This document shows positions 60,152-64,000 of a DNA stretch of 64,000 bases, in pieces. Positions within the stretch are counted from its first letter, which is position 1, and every line of letters begins with the position of its first letter. A model generated the notes under the pieces. That model did no database searches, was not told the DNA's origin, and worked only from the letters and a program-made list of their open reading frames with translations. This stretch comes from Chenopodium formosanum (taxonomy: Eukaryota > Streptophyta > Magnoliopsida > Caryophyllales > Amaranthaceae). The position numbers were made by a program, and so were the translations under genes. Where the stretch lies: the NCBI GenBank assembly GCA_024500155.1, contig CM044875.1, positions 15,771,203-15,835,202 of the forward strand, written 5' to 3'.

Positions 60152-61620
60152 TTTTTTTTTTTTTTTTTTGGGTAAATTAGAATTTTATTACCACAAAGAG
60201 AGCAAAAAGTTACAACTTACAAAAAGCTAAGTTGCAACCCCCAAACTACACAAGCCTAAAACAAGCAACCAAACACTCAAACAATTCGTATTACTATGAT
60301 GCCACTTTCTAGGAAGGTTTCACACAGTGACAGGAACCAAACCTGCTCCTAGCACCCCTAACCACCTTCTAGGAAGGGTGCCATAGGCCAGAAACAGGAT
60401 AACAAACAACACACAAAAAAACAGGCACCCCCTAGACTCAGCTACAAGACAGGCTCCACAGTAGGACTAGACAACATTAGCCAAACAACACCAAACAACA
60501 AGACCGACAGAGACAAAACTAGACAATAAGAAACTTATAGTCGGTCTCAGTACATCTGCAAGCTATGTTAAAAACCACATCCCTCACAACTATATCAGCA
60601 GGTTTACAAGCACTTGTAAAAAAAAACTGAATTTCTCTGAATCCAGATGCTGTAAAATGTCTCAGCAAAAGCCATAAGCAACAACCTTCCTTTTGGTTTC
60701 TACATTTCTTCATTACCCACTTAGCCTCATCTACAAATTGCAGAATCTGCCTTTGGAAATGCAAAATATTAAAGACAACCCCCCACACTTTATGAGAATA
60801 ATCACATTCAAAGAAAATATGTTGAACTGTTTCATTCCTGTGCAAACACATTAGACACACTGGGTTACAAGAAATATTCCAAGTAAGAAATCTGTCTTTT
60901 GTCACTATTTTGTTTCATAAAGCAAGACATAAAATAAAGATACTCTTTGGAGTAGCCCTGTTATTACAAATCAGTCTCCTCTAGTCAACCTTCTCTCTTT
61001 GAGGTCTAAGCAATGCATAAAGCTTTTTCATCTTCATATAATGACCTTGGACAATGTTACCCTAACCACCAATGCTATCAACAATTTCTTTGCACTGTAA
61101 AATCTTCTTCTAGACCCAGGAGCACTTCTTAGGAATAGAAAAGTCCTAACAAGTTTTATCTTTGAAATAGTACACATGCACCCATTTAACCCAAAGATTG
61201 TTAGCCTTATGAGCAAGGTCCCACAAAAGCTTAGTCACAACAGATTTGTTCCAGATTGGGAGAGAGAGAATGTTCCACCCCCTCTGACTTTAGGCAAACA
61301 AACTGTATCCCAAGCAACCAAGCTTTCCTTGAAAAGCCAGCAGTCCTAGTCCAAAGGAAAGCTCTAAATCTAGCTTCAATTTCTAGCTTTAAGGATTTTC
61401 TTTGGGAGAATAAGGATCTGAGCCCAATAAGTTTGGATCCCAAATAAGACCTCTTTAATCAACTGAACCCTACCAGCATATGAATGGTTTCTAGCAGCCC
61501 AACTACTAATTTTAGAAGTAACCCTTTCAACCAAAGGCATGCATTCATTGATAGTTAACTTCTTTGAAGAAAGAGGCACCCTAATTGCCTGTATCTCAGG
61601 GAGTCTTGAATGTTAGAAGA
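60152..61620 (-). mobile_element. 5'-truncated LINE (non-LTR retrotransposon)
   Basis: A T tract at 60152-60170 is the poly(A) tail of a - strand insertion. Upstream on that strand are the end of a LINE reverse transcriptase (MPLVERVTSKISSWAARNHS then YAGRVQLIKEVLFGIQTYWA), degenerate KLLWDLAHKANNLWVKWVH, and the RT zinc-binding domain (CLMCLHRNETVQHIFFEC, 60905-60519). Frames shift between segments, so it is dead. The left part of the RT and ORF1 are absent. No target duplication was identified. It interrupts the gypsy remnant. Confidence 0.8.
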
Positions 61621-62966
61621 TACTTGATCCAGGATTCATGGTCATGTATACTGTTTTGAGATGTTGAAGTAGTTGTCGCATTTCTTAAACTGTAATCTTA
61701 TGCATCGATTTCATGACATGCTCTGACATGAATGGAACATTGAAGTTTGATTGTGGTAGAAGGGGAGGGAGGCGGGAGGATTGTGATTGAAGAGGAGGGA
61801 GTTGGGAGGGGTTTGGACACTGTGACCATTGCATAGGAGGGTTTGGACAATGTGACTTATTGTTTGTAGTTAGAGATGGATTGGCTGATTCCCAGATTTC
61901 ATTGATTGAAAATTTGTGATTTTGAAATTCTTAAATTGATAACTTTAGGCAAATTATTTGACTCAAGTTAAAATTAAATAAATTAATGGAGAAAATGGTA
62001 ATATTGATTGAGACATAAATGAAGGTGATTGATTTTAGTATTGAATATTTGAGAATTAAACCTCCATGATGATTGATCTTAAAAATAAAAAAAATAAAAA
62101 TTGTGATGAGATTCATGGACATGAAATACTTCCCTCCCCTTTTTGATGCCAAAGTTAGTAAATTAATACTTAAATAACAAGAGCAAATTAAAAAAAATTA
62201 TGAGGCGAAAATTATCAAATTAAATTCCCTATATAGAGAAAATTATGTAAAATACAAATCATTTTAATTTTTTAGTTGTAATTATAAAATTGTAATTACT
62301 TGAATGTATGCATAATTCTAGCCAAAACTAACTCTACAATCTATCTATTCTATAAACATATTATATTGCATTGTAATTATTATTATTATTAAAGCTTTTG
62401 TTTTATTGTAAATTGATGTGATTTTAATATTTTCAAGTTAGTGATAGCTTTTTAGGTAGATTTTTCTGTGATTTTGTCTAATTTGTCAACATTCAGACCC
62501 TTATTCCTATATTTATTTTTTCCATCATTTTTGGTTAGGTAGCATCAATACTATTGCTAACCCTTGATGTTGGGCTCTGCAATCATATTTTGTATCTCAA
62601 TTATTGTCTACTGTAGCAACTGGAGGAAGGGAGCTTCATCATTTGTTCAATGTTAATGATGTTACTTTTTGAGTAGTTTATGTTCATAACTAATTTATGT
62701 TACTAGACATCAAAGTCTGTTAGCTGTATCCTGTTGTTAATTTGTTATTAGGAATAAGTTTAGTTTTTTCTATTATATCTTGTTTCTTAGGCAGAATAGA
62801 TTATGTTTCAAACATTATAATATACATTGAATAGACTAGTTTCAAACATTAGTATATACTGAAATAATGTATTGGTTTCTTTGATGTGTATCTATGTGCA
62901 CATGTTAATGTGATAGAAATGCATACTAACCAAACATAGGCTATTTATTTATTTATTACAAGAACC
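61621..62966. other. AT-rich spacer downstream of beta-glucosidase gene
   Basis: No gene is supported. G-rich words (AGAAGGGGAGGGAGG, GAGGAGGGAGTTGGGAGG) occur near 61760-61820. The part nearest 62966 should hold the beta-glucosidase 3' UTR. Confidence 0.4.
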
Positions 62967-64000
62967 TCAACTGGAAAACTTTTCATCACTAGGAGCAGTT
63001 CCAATAATGGTGAGCTTATTTTCTGCTTGGCTTTCCTCGTCGTCTATGGTAACATTTTCTCCTCTCAGATATCCCGCGTACCATTTCTGAGACAACTTAG
63101 GATATCTGGACCGGTTTGGGTCATTGTAATCAACATAGTACAGACCAAAGCCTTTTTCATAGGTAAATAACAGCTCAAACAAGTCCAAGAATGACCAGAC
63201 AAAGTAGGCTTTTGTATTCGATCCATTTCTGCGAAAGACACAAATATTGATCATTGATAACGTTTTGGTTTCCCATCATCGAAAATATAAAGGATTCATA
63301 GACAGATGAATATGTATTCACCACATTTTGCAAGGACATCTGCTTGTTATATGAAGCAGGATATGTCTCAGACAATTGTAACAGTTTTAACTAACTAGTA
63401 TCAAGTTTACCTCACTGCATCAAGCACAGCGCCGATAAGAATTTGCAAATACTCTATCCTGGATGGGTCATTTACTGATACATTATGGTACGTCAATTGA
63501 CCTATGGCAATAAAAAAAAATAATTAGAATGTAGATAAAAATTAGCGCGTAAATCTCTACTAAGAGAAGACAAGAAGAAACAACCATTCTCATGAATATA
63601 CATAGGAGGATTGTCATATACATTCTTGAAGTACTCCAATCCTCCTTTTAGACCCCATGGTAGAGTAGGATATTTATCCTAAGATGCGAAGGAAGAAGAG
63701 TATAAATTAGAGAAAGAAAAACACAGAATGTAAAAGCAACTGTTGTAAGGCCTGCAACTAAGTCCTCACCACTTTATGTATATCAGAACTCTGATTATAA
63801 TCTGCAAAAATAGAAAGAGTATTATCCTTCCTCACCAGAAAAAGCCGATATTTTGTATGCAGTATAGGTTTTTCATCAAGTAATTGGTAGATATGAAATT
63901 AAAAATAAGACATACATATCCATTCTGCTGCTATATCAGCCATGTAATCTCTAGGTTCCGGCTTAAGGTTTGTATTTTTGCTTGAAATTACACTGTAGAA
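62967..64000 (-). CDS. GH1 beta-glucosidase, 3' part (runs off the window)
   Basis: Five exons in phase: >64000-63916, 63801-63770, 63678-63585, 63501-63411, 63228-62967 (564 nt, 188 codons including TGA). The family is clear from PWGLKGGLEYFKNVYDNPPM, then YIHENGQ, where the Glu is the GH1 nucleophile (plant form IHENGQ or ITENG); DPSRIEYLQILIGAVLDAVR; and NTKAYFVWSFLDLFELLFTY with FGLYYVDYNDPNRSRYPKLS, the C-terminal barrel strand and aglycone loop. The enzyme hydrolyses beta-glucosides. Substrate and compartment cannot be told, since the N-terminus and signal peptide lie outside. The tail after WYAGYLRGEN is about 35 residues and acidic. No defects are seen. Confidence 0.95.

Noticed and set aside
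1..64000. tRNA, rRNA or CRISPR arrays
   Set aside because: No tRNA cloverleaf boxes or rRNA core sequences were noticed, and direct repeats present are tandem or transposon-derived without unique spacers.

Overview
This window looks like nuclear DNA of a flowering plant, probably a eudicot. It is AT-rich, has GT-AG introns, low gene density and several typical plant transposon families. All gene models were read by eye: exon edges come from splice sites and frame continuity, and no database or alignment was run. The species cannot be named.

Layout. Positions 1-5965 hold decayed transposon-type coding DNA. A MULE transposase tail (SWIM zinc finger) and an OTU-type cysteine protease lie on the + strand, converging on a plant mobile domain (PMD, MAIN-like) gene on the - strand whose five exons stay in frame but contain two stop codons.

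Positions 5966-32924 read as one very large (about 27 kb) Helitron on the - strand. Its proposed 3' end has a GC-rich hairpin followed by CTAG and then T. Its proposed 5' end is TCTATAACCC preceded by A. In transcription order it carries a 750-bp tandem duplication, an intact 319-aa ORF with two dsRNA-binding-like segments, a RepHel (Rep plus PIF1-type helicase) gene broken only by a 1-base frameshift in an A9 run, pieces of two host genes (alpha-glucan water dikinase, and an ankyrin/PGG membrane protein) fused head to tail, and a ten-exon RPA1-like gene with one in-frame TGA. A long non-coding tail follows, with three diverged copies of the 3'-terminal region and a second, damaged Helitron 3' end.

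About 100-150 bp beyond the Helitron 5' end starts the one complete housekeeping gene, the cytosolic phenylalanyl-tRNA synthetase beta subunit (33456-49209, +, 19 coding exons, 600 codons plus stop). Its introns hold MITEs, a 1.08-kb element with TIRs and a probable small Helitron end.

From 50.3 kb on, the window is mostly retrotransposon debris: a decayed Ty1/copia element with one recognisable LTR, a 3.2-kb Ty3/gypsy LTR on the - strand (with a nested Tourist-like MITE) plus integrase remnants, and a 5'-truncated LINE. The right edge (62967-64000, -) holds the 3' part of a GH1 beta-glucosidase gene with clean splice phases.

The most interesting object is the Helitron: RepHel and RPA supply the expected rolling-circle replication proteins, while the undamaged dsRNA-binding-like ORF on the same strand is an unexpected possible cargo or helper.
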